DNA from: Climacteris rufus
Lineage: Eukaryota; Chordata; Aves; Passeriformes; Climacteridae
Length of the DNA: 64,000 bases
Direction of reading: 5' to 3'
Assembly (NCBI GenBank): GCA_013398175.1
Contig: VZRZ01000211.1
Coordinates: forward strand, 187,304-251,303
Shown: positions 11,901 through 25,734 of the stretch, in pieces
Layout: each line of letters starts with the position of its first letter
How positions within the stretch are numbered: position 1 is the stretch's first letter
Made by a program: the position numbers and the translations under genes
The notes under the pieces: model-generated
Seen by the model: the letters and a program-made list of their open reading frames with translations, nothing else
The model's database searches: none
What the model was told of the DNA's origin: nothing

Positions 11901-14900
11901 CAGAAAAGAGGAAAAAGCCCCTTCACTGGGGATGTAATTTGTGAATTGAAATTCAGCATTTGTTTTCTATAGCAACAAACTGGAACATATGGATTTCATG
12001 TTTAAATGATTCATTTTCCATACCATTGCTGTCACGTTAGCATTTCTTGATGTGTGTGAGATAATGTTAAGCCTCTGTAATTGCTCTTAATTTTGGCTGA
12101 TATTCTTGTATTGCTTACTAGACTGCTCTGTCTAAGTGCACAAGTGTACAAATGGGTTGCAGAGTTCTATATTTAGAAGAGACAAGGCCATTGTCGTTGC
12201 CATGTTCAATGAGGATAATTGGTTTCAGTCTCTAAAATCATATTGAGTCTTGGGTTGCAGGAAGTGGTTTGCACCCACTTTGGTGTTGGTGAGATGACTG
12301 AGAGTACTCAACTGTGCTTTAGTAGCCTTCTAAAAACTAAGGTCTTTATTATATATGCCTACGTAACTCATAGGGGCCTGAATTCATACGTTGAATGAAA
12401 TTTACATTTTTGGGCCAATTGCAGAGTTTTTATTGCATATCAAGATTTTTAATCTGATTGAAAGCGAGTAACATTTTCAAGTGGTGGTTGTATTTTGAAG
12501 TGTTGGGACCAAAAACTGCCACATATCAGCTGTTGTGTGTAACTCTCAACGTGAATGTTGTTACCCTCGCTCCAGGCAACTACAAGAGCCATAAACCATG
12601 GAATGAGCACACTGACAGTTTCTGTGGAATCTGATGAACTCGGGTCCTGGTGTACCTGCATCCTGTGCCTGCATGTCCTCACAAGTTTACAAAGATGGTC
12701 TGTTCTTTATGTAAAAAAAGCTTTTAAGCCAGAGGTGGTCATGAACAGCAGTAGATACTCCCATCTTCCTGGGAATCCAGCCCTAATGTCAGCAGTCCTC
12801 AGAAAACGGCTTTGCCGGTACAGTTCACTCTTCTTGGACATAGTAAAATGGAGAGCAAAGTCTTCTGCTGTTTACTCTATTCCCCTACACCAGACTGTTA
12901 ATTGAACAGCTACAAAGAACAAAGGATTCCTTTCAAGATCAAAAATTAATGACACTCAGACTCTCCCTTCAGAGCATCACCTGATGATCCCTGCAATAAT
13001 TATATGCTCACATGCATCAAGTATTTCTGTGATTTTGGTTACATTCAGGCTAAGAGAATATTAGATTTGGGGTGTTATAAATTATTAGACTGGAAATTTT
13101 TTATATTTTTTCAATTACAGAAATTGTCATGTTTTGCTAATAGTTTTCTGAAAAGCAAATTACACTGAAAGCAAGCTGGTAAATAACTGCTTCGTCCAGT
13201 TCATTGGCTTTCTTCATCTCTGCTTCAGATTTTATTTGTACAAATCCTCTCCACTTGCTGAAAACGTGATTGTTTGCAAGCATGATGGTGTTAGGTGGCC
13301 CTTTACTAGTAGCTTTGAAGATACACCAAGATGTGTCATAGCCAGATCTGGTTCATTGTCACTTTTTTCTAAACCATCTACTAATGAGGTGGGTTTTTTC
13401 CCCTTGTTTACAAGAAGCACAGTTTCAGACAAAACTCTTCAGGCACATGCCTTGCTTCTGTCAAAATGCTGCCAATAATTGCAGTTGAAGAGGATAGAGC
13501 CATGCATGGGAAATGCTTCACAACAAAGCTGATGGATGGATCTGGCATAAGCTTTGTTTTGTACTTATGTTCTTGGATCGAGAGCTGGGAAAACCTCTTT
13601 AATTTCCTGTTCAGTGAATATAGTAGATGTAATATTCTTCTCAGGCAGGCTTTTTGTTGTGAGGATGTGAATGACATCAGGGCTTTTTGCTCCAGGTACA
13701 GTATTTAAGTTGTCAATAAGTAACAGTCACAATAGGCATTTGGAATGTCTTCTTCTGTAACTGAGGGAAGGAATTGCACCTGCCTTCAAGCTTTGGTTCA
13801 TGCTGGATGTTCTCTTTGTTTTCCACAAAAGTAGCCTTGCTCTCTGTAATGTGAAAAGAAAAACTGGAGGAGAACCTTAATTTAAAATTACTTAGAAAGT
13901 CAGAAAGCTGTGAGATATATGTCCCAGACAGAACTGTGTGTGACATGGCCAGAAGTGCCCCTGCAGGACCAGTTTTTCTCTCATCCCATAAACTGCTCAA
14001 ATCCACTCCACAGAGGCAGAGCCCGCTGATATTCTGACTTTTTCTTATGTTTTGTTTGGGGCTTTTTAGTCTATAATGGAACTAATAGAATTGCTTATCT
14101 TGCCCAATGAGTTTCTAAATGAGTTTCAGTTGGGTAGTTGCATTTAAGAAGTGGGGATTTCAGTATCCCCTCTGTATTTAAGTGGGTTCTGATAGTGTAC
14201 CTCAGGGGTCAGTCCTGATGCAGTGAAATCACATGATGGAGGGTTACAAAATGAACAGGTAAAACCAAGTCATTGAGGTCACCCCTGCTTTGGTACAGGC
14301 AAGTAGAAGGAGCCGTTTCTTCCATAGGAAAATGCAAGTTTAATATATGTTGAAACTTGGCTCTAGAAAAAAGATACTACTTTTCAGTGGTTATGGTAAG
14401 TAGAAATTACCCTTATGTGGTGCTAAACTGAAAATTAATCATCCGGTTAAGGGTGTGCTCTTCTTTTTATCCATTAGCCTATATCTATAAAAGCTGTTCT
14501 CATTCAGGTATAATGTCTGTTTCTCAATGGGGACACTTCATTTTAAGCTTTAGTAGAAGATGTGTGTAGCTGGCAAACAACACAACACTGGTGACAATAA
14601 ATACTATGTAGCTCTTATTTAGGGCTTTTGATCAGTGGATCTTAATTCATTTCACAAGGAGGGAACAATTATTAAAGACTTTTTCACATACAGCATTGCA
14701 TAGCTTTCAGTGAATTTTTCCTTATGTTGTCTTTGTGTAGAAGGGGTTTTTGGTGTGGGTTGTTTTTTCCCTTTTGAGAGATCTGTGACCTAAGTCCTAC
14801 CAGTACAGTGGGTATTCAGTATGGTGCAATTTGTTCACCAGCTCGTGTGCCTTTCTTGCCTTCTGGAAAAATTGTATTTGATATTAGCAGAGCTTACACT

Positions 14901-15422
14901 TGCTCTTGTAGAGGGATTTGAAGCCACTTCTGTTTCCTCTGCAGATCAAAGAGGCCTGTGGAAGGAGCAGTATTCACTGAGAGATTTGGTGTCAGGCAGC
15001 TACTTCTCTGGAGGTTTAACTGAAGCATTCAAAGAGGCATCCTTTTCCCTTTCACTTGGAAGCTTCATAACCCAAACTGCTGACTCTGTTCATGGAACTT
15101 TTTTTTTTATTTACAAGAAGCCTTAGACTATGGCTTCTGACATTTACTTACTTGGATTCTTCTCTTTAATCTGTATATACAATAGTTTGACTCCTCCAAC
15201 AATTAGACAATCAACTGGCAAAGGGGTGTAATTGTGAAATGCAGCCTAGGTGAAGCTATCAATGCATGGTAGTGTGAGCTGTACCCATGTTGGCAGAGCA
15301 GAGGAAGAAATCTGCATTGCACAATGCTTGGCTGCTTTTTCAAATTCTGCTATTGTTTTAAAAATCCATGCCCCGCACGTCAGTCATCTCTTGTTAAAAC
15401 AAGACCTCTGACCTAGAGTATT

Positions 15423-15445
15423 CATTGAATAAGAATTATTCAATG
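15423..15445. repeat. perfect 10-bp inverted repeat with 3-base loop
   Basis: CATTGAATAA (15423-15432) and TTATTCAATG (15436-15445) are exact reverse complements around GAA. The arms are AT-rich, so this is a modest stem-loop and may be chance. Confidence 0.6.
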
Positions 15446-16037
15446 TAACGTGATCCAAAAGCTCACAGACTGGGAACTCCTGAAAACCTGGCATGGGAGG
15501 AATTACTTTTTTTTCCTTCATTTGTCATGAAGTTAATATATGCAGCTACTCAGGCATGAGGGGATGAAGGGAGAAAAAGTAGGTTGTGAACATTATAGTT
15601 TATCCAGATGCCTAGGAATGAGCAGTCATGTTTTACCAAGTTATGCAACTGATTCAAAAATAATGATGTATTTTTAAAATTATGCCACAGGGATTTGTGC
15701 CTTCTGGATAAAACATCTGTATCATTTTCATGTTTTTCTCAGCAATTTCAAGAATTCTAAAACTACTAGTAAAAAAGATACCAACCATTCCTAAATACTC
15801 TGTTTTCTTCTTGTTTCTTGAGTATTCACTGAAATATCTAGCATCATCAGAACTGGAGAATTTAGTAGCAATATTACTGATGTAAACTGAATTCCTTCTT
15901 TCCTCTGTCTTCCCTCTGTTCCTGTTAAAATGTTGGAATGCTTTGGTAATGTAGACAGTGAAGGGTCACAGTCTGAATAATAGTGTCATATTAGTTTACT
16001 AACTGTCTCCAAAATCAGGACTTCTGGTTGTTCAGTT

Positions 16038-16078
16038 AAAAAAAAGAAAAAAAAAATAATGTAACAGTAAAAAAAAAA
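16038..16078 (+). repeat. A-rich low-complexity tract
   Basis: Runs of A interrupted by single G and by TAATGTAACAGT. It could be the remnant of a retrotransposed poly-A tail or simple expansion. No retrocopy was recognised next to it. Confidence 0.8.
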
Positions 16079-16741
16079 TCCATTGCCCGTGCAAATTTCA
16101 AAACAAAACCAGACCTTTTTTTTTCCTCTCAGAATCCTGCCACTCTTCAGGAGAAGTAGGGTTCCACTCTGAAATGTCTATATGCCTCCTGTGCATGTGA
16201 AAACATTTTCCGTTAAGAAATAATCCTCCATTTTTCGTCATCCTGAAGTTGACCACTGATTGCTCATGATGATGTGTCACGAGGAACAGAAGCCAAAGCT
16301 CCTAGAAGGGATCAGTATAGTAATTGTCACTGGCATTTTCTGTGTGTGTCATGTTTGCCTCCTTGGCTGGCAGCAAAGATTGAAATCCTGATTATTGGAA
16401 GGTGCTGTGCTGGCCTGTCCCAACAGCGGGGCATAAGCCCACATCAAAGACATTGAACATAAGACTAAAATACCCCTTAATTTGGACTTGGACAGTTTTG
16501 ATTTCCAAGTAGAATCCTTTATGATTTGCAGGTAGGAGAGGTGGTGCTCCAGAGGAGTTTGGGGAGCTCTGGTATTTCTGATGTTTCAGCTACAGCTTGC
16601 CTCTAACTAATGAATTGATGTCAGAAAACTGTGTAAGTATTAATAAGAAGGAAGTAGGATTTTCTGCATTCATTGTGCAATTTAAAGTCTTGCTTTCAAA
16701 TTGCATGCTGTTCCTAGTTTCCAGACTTTGCAATAATGTGA

Positions 16742-17059
<318 letters not shown>

Positions 17060-17586
17060 TGAAGCCAGACCCTTAGAACTGTTTATTTGACTTCATTGCT
17101 TAACAAGAAGCAAAATGCCGTCCCAAGAAGTTAGCGCATAAAAGGGATAACCACTATTAGTTAGGTTACTTACAAATGCACAAGCTAGGTTACTTTATGC
17201 ACAGACAGTATTTGTTTCATGGTATGAAATTGCTAAGTGAGCTGTGTTCTTACAGACTAATGGACTTTTCAGGCTTTTTGTTTTTTCTTTGGCATTTTTG
17301 GTAGGACTGAAGGACTACTTGCCTTTTATTCTAAGTATGCTGTAGTTTCAGCTAAACATTGTTTCTGACATGCCTGTTCAGCTTACTTTGTTACATATAT
17401 TGACTGCAGTTCTAATCCTGACATACTAATTCCAGCAGTTTCATTGATTTCAGTGCTTTTCTTTCCATTCACTTTTTATTAAGACTGCTGTAGTTCCTAA
17501 AGCAGCTTCTTTATAATGCCTTAAAATACATATTTGTGAGTGCACAACAGCATTTTTTGTTCTGAAAATTTTACTTCCTATACACT

Positions 17587-17601
17587 CAGCAGCAGCAGCA
17601 G
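17587..17601 (+). repeat. (CAG)5 trinucleotide tract
   Basis: Five uninterrupted CAG units, intronic. Short enough to be stable in most genomes. Confidence 0.8.
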
Positions 17602-19890
17602 TCCAGAATTACGTGGAGTGGAGTCAAGACTTTAGATGAATTAAATTGTGACTGGAGCAGGAGTGTTTCAAAGCCTCACTGCAATTTGCCAAACAAGTTG
17701 ATATAAATACATTGTCACAAAGGAAACAGAAATTCTAAAGTGATTAATGTAGAGACTGTCATTGTATTTGTTGGGGAGCAGAAGTGCATGGATTATTTTC
17801 ATATACTGTGTAGCTGACATATATATAAAACAAACACTAATTCAGAGACTTAGTTGCCAGAAACCCAAATGTTAAGGAATGGCTCCATCTTAATGTGCTC
17901 CAGTGTATAGCATCCCTCAGATTTGTATGTCAAAAAGTTAGAATAAATACAATGATAATAGAGATGTATATTATTCTTCCAATCAGAGAAAAAATAAAAT
18001 AAAGGATGTTAAAAATGTTACAGTCCAAAGATAGACTGTTTAACAATTCTATTAGAAGTAAAAGTTATCTGTAACCTCAAATATGAAAAAATGGATGTAA
18101 TATCCGATGTGACCATAGCTGTATTTTATTTATACTTTTTTTAAACTTTGCTGGCATTTTTCAGGGTAGCATTTGGGAAAGGAGACATTCACCTCAAGTA
18201 TATTTAGGCAGTCTGTGCACAGTAATTCTTTGCAGCCCTCTGCTAGAACACAGTAAGGCTGACTTGCCACTTCCTTGCTGTTTGAATCTTTTCTTTCTAT
18301 GTAAGCATATCTTCAGCCCTCCCTAGTGGAGGGTCAAAATAAAGTCTGACTGCCAGTGATTCATTTTCTTCACAGAGTCTACAGAAAGTGGGCAGGAAAT
18401 GCTCCATGAAAATTAGTGAGGTAAAACACAGTACATGGTTTTCAGTAATGAAATGAAAATACTGATTTGCTTCTGACAAGAGCAAAAGAAAAAAAAAATC
18501 TTGGTATCTAAGTACTGTTAATATTTGAGCCACATGTATTGCTTTGCTTTGTTTCATACTTCTCCCTGTAATCTGAACAGGGTGGCATGGCCCCCTTTCC
18601 CCAGCTTTTATGGGAGAGAACTATCTTCAGTGTAGCACTGACTGGCAGCAGCATCTTTATCACATGTTGTAATCTCATTGTATTCCTGACAAGGAAATAG
18701 CACAGGAACTTAACCAGGTCCCTTGTTCTGTGTTAGATAAATACACAGGATTTGCAGAATGCATATAAACTGCAATGAGTATGCTTCTTGTTCTTAATTT
18801 TAAAATCCCTCTAAGAAAGATATTCTCTAATTTCTCACTGTGTACATCCCTTTTCCTCTTCCTGCTTTCCATTAAACAGACTTAACTGCATGGTTGTATC
18901 CTAAGAGGTTTGTACTTCCTGTAATTCTAAATACATCAGCAGTACAGTGGGCAAGGTCTCTTTTTTATTAATTATTTTATTTTTGTCCTTATAAATATTC
19001 TTTCTATCTGAGTTTGCTTATACATAATTTCTTTCTAATTAATAGTTTCCTATTCAAAACTTAACATAGGTTGATTTTGAGGCTTGTCATTCCCTTACAG
19101 GAAAATGGGTTTATCTACTTTTTTTAAACAAACATGATAGAACTTCACTCTGTTTCCAGATAAATTATTCAGAAAGTTGCAAATAAGTGAAAGGTAGCTG
19201 AAATACTGGAATATCATTAGTAAATCCAACATCAGCTTGCTTAGTTGCATGTTCTGTACTATCAGGAGCCTATTTTTCTTAACGCTGACAAGATTTACCA
19301 ATGTCCTTCTTTGTGAGGATTATGCTAAAAGAAAAATGAAAAATCAGTATGAAAGTCTATGCAACCACTGAAACAGGGTTATTGTTTTATTTTATCAGCC
19401 TTTTAAATGATCTTCAAAACCAAATTCCCTTAAAACATCGATATTTTTGGATATGCTTTTTAAAGCAATTAATCTCTACCATCATTACAACGTTTGAGCT
19501 GTGTGATTCCTAAAGGCATTTAATTCAGAAATTCTACAAATACTAAAAATGCTTTCTTGCTTATAAAGCTTCCTCTCTGTAGTACTCAGAATGACTTTTT
19601 TTTATTTTTATGACATTCTGTTCTGTTAACTCTCTGACAAGGGAAAAGGTGGTATGCTAAACTGTTCTGGAACCATCAGGGGATATGAAATCATCATGTC
19701 CTGCGAGTGGATAACATGATATATACTAATCCAAATTGAAACATATTAGGATGTCATGACTGCGGAAGGGCAAGCTCTCTTAGGAATGTGCAAACCATTC
19801 ACTCACATACTGCAAAGTTTAAATACCTCAGATGTAATGACAGAGCATCTAAACAGATCTGTTGTGTTATGAATAGCCAATTTAACTGAT

Positions 19891-19929
19891 TATAACAGGC
19901 ATAACATAGGTATAACAGGTATAACAGAT
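19891..19929 (+). repeat. short tandem repeat, ~10-bp unit TATAACAGGY
   Basis: About four imperfect copies of TATAACAGG with a trailing C or T follow each other (TATAACAGGC, ATAACATAGG, TATAACAGGT, ATAACAG). This small minisatellite-like array is probably of replication-slippage origin. Confidence 0.75.
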
Positions 19930-20277
19930 TCTTTGCATTGTTTAAGTCTTAGGTATAGTGTATTGCAAAAATTAACCAATTAGATTTAATCTTATTCATA
20001 AAGGAAAAATATGCTTGCAGTCTTGAAATTAGGCTTTAATTTAAGAAGTGGTTCTTAGAATTAGTTCTGTTTACCTGTCACACCATCTTTGTGTTCGTAC
20101 TGTCAGTAATGTCTGGTTCACTTTATAACACCTGTATGTTTTTATTCCTGCTACCCATCTTACAGACCCTGAATAGATACAAAACAATGATCTTAGAAAT
20201 ATTCTGCCTGGGCATTAGCAGAAGAGCGTCCAGCTTCATTTATAAAATTGCTGGATTTGATAATAATATAGAATATC

Positions 20278-20371
20278 CATATATGTGTGTGTGTGTACGT
20301 TTGTGTATGTATAATAAAAATATGTATATAATATATATATAATGTATATTATATGGAATAATATATAGAAT
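20278..20371 (+). repeat. TG / TA-rich microsatellite
   Basis: A (TG)n run passes into interrupted GTATGTATA and then (TA)n with ATATGG interruptions. It is likely length-polymorphic and possibly a DNA-unwinding stretch. Confidence 0.8.
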
Positions 20372-23300
20372 AGGCTGTTGTAAAAGGTTTTCTTAAATTA
20401 TAATACCAGCACGTAGGGAAATTTTGGTGACTTGAAAATTTCATGAGTTGACTAGACAGCAAGTGTTGAGCAACAGCATGTCTCTAGTGTTTGTCTTTCC
20501 TTGGTGACTTTTTTTTTCTTTTAGAGTAATAAGTGCACAGTATATGTACTGGCTGTTCACAGTAAATCATTTTTCCCCATCAGCAGTACTTTATATTACT
20601 GAAGTTACATTTTGCTACAGTGACATTGTATGCAACATCATAGGAATGGTTTTCTTATCTCAAGAAGAAACTCAGAATTTATTACAGCAGCTAAATTTTG
20701 ACAGAGAGGTATGTAATAAGGTATGTAAACTTCATTTCAGTAGTTAAATACTTTTCATTTGTTATGTAGGATCCTTTAAATGATTACTCATTTAGAGGTG
20801 AAATAAGTTCTGTTTATGTTACAGAAATTAGGCTAATGCTGTCAAGGCCTACCAATAAAACTAGGGTATTTCTGTTCAGTGCAAACACTTAAAGAGAAAA
20901 GGTTACACAGGTAAACCAGTGGCCTGTGCTATAAAAACAAAATATTTTTTTCATGAACTAGGACCCAAAAGCTGTGCCTCTTATGGCCTAAATGTGATGC
21001 ATGTGCGTTATCATTTTGTTCAAACAGTTCTGACAGACACTAATTCTAGAGCTTAACTTTTTGTGCTTACCCATTACAGAAAATCACTGAAGTGAGTGGG
21101 TAATAAAAGTTTATAAAGAATACTCATTTCAACTGATAAATAAAAAGTCAGGAATGAAGGGGTAAGCTTTGAATCTGTTTTGTTTCTTGCAAGGTACAGG
21201 CTGTGACAAGGTTCCCTTAAACAGCTTTTATGGAACTCATGCAAACAAATTCTGATATTTCTCAGAGACAGTAAATCTCTTCTAACTTACCAGGAAAAGC
21301 TAGGTGTTATTTTTCAACAGTAGTTATTTTCAAATCAAATAGACAGTCTGTAGGCCAGAAACTGAATTATAATTGAAATCATTGATTCTATAAATTATTG
21401 AAATGGCAATGGATATGGTGTTCTCTTATATATAATACTACTTCTTCCATAGTATTATGGGGAGCTGATGAAAACAGGCTCTACTTTCCAGAAACCAGAC
21501 ATAGCTCTGCTTTTATTAGGATGGAAACAATTTCTGAATCTAGCACTAGATTATATTATGGCAAGGTTGATAGTCTTGATAAATTTAAGAATATAATTCT
21601 CTAAAAATGTACTGTATATGGCATTGCCTTACAGTCTTCTGAAAGAAACAGTTTCAGTTACTGCACAGCAGTTAAAAAAATAAGGCCCTAGTTTGGCCAA
21701 ATCAGATACGAGTTGAAGCAAAGAAATCAAAGTACTTGAATCATTCACAGGTTAACTTTTCTCCTGGCTGTTTCCCAATCCGTGTGGATACTAAAAGTCA
21801 AGTTTAACAGTTCTGTTTATCAAAAATTTACACAGTAATTAAATTATATCACTGTGTATGTGAGACAAAAGCAAAATATTGTTCAAAACCTTTTCAGGAA
21901 AGAATGCTTCAAAATAGACTGCAGTGCAAATTACTTTCAGTGAACATTTGGACCAGATTGTTTCATTCATTTCGGTCTCAGGTCACTGTTATCCCATGGG
22001 TCTGCTCTTCAAGCAGTTTAACACATAAATGATCTTATTAAAAACTTTGGGTAACGTGTGTGTTGGTACTGCAGCAAAAATGGAAATGAGGAGACAGCTG
22101 AGAGCAAAATGGACAGATTTACAGACTTGTCTTCAGCAAAGGACCATAAAGACTGCCTTGTTCTCTTGCTGTGCTTCAGCTTTACAAGGCACCAAGTTTA
22201 TCATCCTTTAGGGCTCTTCAGTGTGTCTGATAAAGAAATAAAAGAGAAAAGCAGAGCTGTGTGCAGTCACTCTGTGGCTTCATCTAAGAAATACAAGTCC
22301 AGCACCAACACAGTTTTGGACAGTAAGAGGAATTTAGGTAAGTGGAGTGTGCTTACCTGAGCTGACTGCTGGTCAAAGCACTGACTGTAACAGAGCTTGT
22401 CTGGTGAAAGCTGTTGTCTCTGACCATTGTGGTTGGGATCTGGGTCTCTCTTTGCATCCAAAAGATGCAAAGACTTCCTACTCCAGATTGTCCATAAAAA
22501 ACTATGCTGAAATAATCATTGAAATAGTAATTAAAAATGTCTTTCCCTTTTCCTCGCCTCCCCCCACCACGCCCCCAGTTTCAATGTTCTAGATTTTCCT
22601 CTGCAAATATTGGGTCTACCTCAGGAAATCTACCCATGTTTGTGAAAGAAATACTTCTTTTTAAATTAAAACAAACAAACAAAAAAACCTCCGCAAATCT
22701 GTAGTCCTGCTGCTAGTCCTTTATCTAAAGGTTATGGATTTAATTTAAATCAGTTGTGCTGCTTGTAGTTCTTACTACACCTCTGCACTGCTGATGAGAG
22801 TTGCTGAAATAGCAAGCATCTATGCTAAACTGAAAGAAGTATCTGCTATAAAGTTCATGTTTTAATGATACTGATACAATAGTACAATAATCTTTTGAAT
22901 CACATTTCTCTTCAGAAAAGCCCAGAATTGAGACTGTGGAGATTTTTTTAGATCATTTTAAGGAGAAAAACAACATAACTGCTTTCAGTTTCATAATACA
23001 AAGAATCTATTTTAGATTGTCTGATGTGTTATGAAGAATATAATTGATTTTTAAAAAGACATACATGTTAAGAAAGAAAAAATACAAGAATGGCATCTCT
23101 GAATAATGTGAAGTTTCCATAACAGGATGCCTCAGACTGCAAAAGCAGCTGCTACTGCATTGACTTCATGCTTGCCTGTATTCATTCTATTTAATGCAGT
23201 AAAGTACATAATCAAAAATCAACGTGTGACATTCAAAAGATCAGATTTCTAATCAGATTAGGGTCTGAATGTGAGTAATTAGATGGAAAAGTTGGTTCAG

Positions 23301-24539
23301 CATATGTATACTCAGGAAATGGGAGGTTGCAGCTGCCCATGAGAGCCCTAGAAACATTGCATTTAGTCTTTGTATTCGAGACTTTCAGAGCAAAAAGTTC
23401 ACATGGAAGAAATTCTGCTTCCATCATCCTCCCCATGCATCTGTTAAACACAGCTTTGTGCTTGCAGTGCACCCCAGCACTCAGGGGCTGTGTACGTGCT
23501 GTACCACCAGGGAACAGCCAGCAGCCAGGAACACGGCCTCAGAGCAGCTCGTAGTGCTACCAAGTCACTCGGTGTTGCTGCTTGTCCTTTCACTTCATGA
23601 TCTCCTAAAGCCCTTTTGACCTCACTTTTGTTAGTCTAGTGGTGGGTTGTTTAAAACTGTTTGAAATGTGCTGCTCTCCAAAGTAAAGTGCTTTTGGAAT
23701 CCCCTTGTTGCTTTCTTCATATGACCAGTGTATGTTTCATCCAAATCATTCAAAGCGTGTTCAAATTCAAATTCAATCAAATTGCTCAAAACGTGCCAGG
23801 ACGCCGGCAGCAACAGTATTGAAGTGCCCCAGTGGTCAGCTGGCTTAATTAGAGCACAATCCCTGCCTCCTTTCCTCTGGGAAAAAATTCAGTGGAGAGG
23901 GTTGAGTATAGTGACCTTCTCTTTGATGTCCATGGTTGTTAGAGACATGCAGAGGAGAGGAAGAGGAGGTAAAAGAGGAGATACCCTTATTCTGCATGAT
24001 TTACATCACTGTTGAAGGAAGTGTCAAGAAGTACGTCAGGCATACTGGTTTGTTTAACTTTGAAAATATGGTCCTTATCCACCTTCTAGGGTGGGAAATA
24101 AATTTTAAGAAAACTCCAGTTTGAATACAAGGCCTCTGTAAAGTCTTTTACATTTGCAGAACCTACTTAATGTCTGTTTTCAAGCATTAAAGGCAAGAAA
24201 CTACTTAACAATATATGACTTCCCTGACTTGCTTTGATTGTCTCTATTGTTGAAGCAGCCCTTCTGCAACTGGAGTGTAAGAGTCTCATCAGATCAGGGC
24301 TTCAGATCACAGATTTCTTCCTCCTTTTCCTACCCTTTTTTTAATCTGTTTGAGGCAGATCACTATTCATGTTGCAAAATTCCTCAATTTGCTTCCTGTT
24401 TATCTGATCTTTGTGTGTTACTGAGGAGGAAAAATTACCATCTACATTGCGGAATTCTAATTACAAAATTTCTGCTGTAGTCTTCAAACTGCATTCAGAT
24501 AATTTCAAGTATGCACAAGTGGCTGAACATGGAGCCGTC

Positions 24540-25140
24540 TGAACTAGCAATCAGCTGGCATTTTTAGTTTTGAGCAACCAGCAAATTGAATTGGTAAAAT
24601 TCATTCTGATGCCAGCAGGGGGGGGTGCTCTTGACTGCTGCTAGTTAAGAGATTCATTGAAAGTGCAACATAATGGGAAGGGAGTTTAGAAATAAGCAGT
24701 CATGCAGCTCTCTTGATTAGCGGCCTGTTAGGTTGAGAGCTACATTGTTCCAGTACTTCATGGTGCGACGACAAGCAGGGCAGGGAGTGGAGCTTGCCAT
24801 AGTGAAGCTCCTTAGCCTTGCAAGAGGAGAAAGGAGGGGGAAAAAATGTATTGCAGGTAAATTCAGCAAAGAGAAAAGATGCTGGTAGCCAAATTTGTCT
24901 GCTTTTCCTGTAATTAAAACCTCACTCTCATCATTTTCTCCTCACTGTCAATGACCCTGAGAGTTCTGACACCTGGAACTCTGCAGAGCTGAGTCACAGG
25001 CAGTGAATGCAATGTCTCCTTTATGAATGCTGTTTATCTGAATTATTCAAATTAAAGATTTCAGAGCTTTGGAGTGATCTGATTTTCTTACTGGCAGTTG
25101 GTGTTATAATAATGTTTGTTTGCAAATAGGGTATATGTTC
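24540..25140. promoter_or_regulatory. candidate conserved regulatory block in intron B
   Basis: Repeat-free sequence with many developmental-factor-type motifs. It includes a CTCF-core-like CCAGCAGGGG run at 24612, a GACACCTGG E-box near 24970, an AP-1 site TGAGTCA (24990-24996), and an AT-core cluster TGAATTATTCAAATTAAAG near 25040-25057. The texture resembles conserved non-coding elements, but conservation was not tested and individual motifs occur often by chance. Confidence 0.27.
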
Positions 25141-25734
25141 CTTTAAAGACAGCTTGAAATAGTTGTCAGTGCCATATCTAAGTTCAAATAAATCTAGGTG
25201 TTGCGAATAAGTGTAGAGAATAGCCTAGCTTTTATAAAGTTTAGCTGTCTGAAATGTTATTGTAAAATAACACAGAGAAATATTAAGTGTTGCACCTTGG
25301 GCTGGCCAAGCACCTCGTTCACCCATGGTAAAGGATGATGAACTCAATTTATGATTGTTGTACTGGCAACTATGTCTGTTTGTTTTTTTGGTTTTTTTTA
25401 ATGCATTACTTTTCAATGGAGTTTTATGTTGTGTATGGTTAGGTCAAGTAAGATAGGTGCTTACAGCGTTGCAGAATGCAGTCATGGTTGAACACATGGT
25501 GTCAACTGCATGTTGTCTAAATTTTTGCTGATGTGCTGGATTTGAATTTGCAGTTCGAGAAAGACTGAGTATGTTTGCAAATGGGATCATAATCACTGAG
25601 CCGTAACATTTAATGGAGTATTGAAAATGTTGCCTTGAACCCATCTGATCAACACTGATACCTAAATAAGATTGAAATCACAGGAGGTTTCAAACGTGGT
25701 AGAATTCCTGAGACAGGGTTCACACTGAGCTGGA

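Noticed and set aside
16528..16540. TTTGCAGGTAGGA as a recursive splice site near exon 2
   Set aside because: AG and GT are directly joined, but the pyrimidine tract is poor and the site is only 280 bases from the real acceptor.
24845..24860. ATTGCAGGTAAAT as a recursive splice site
   Set aside because: Preceded by a purine-rich, not pyrimidine-rich, tract.
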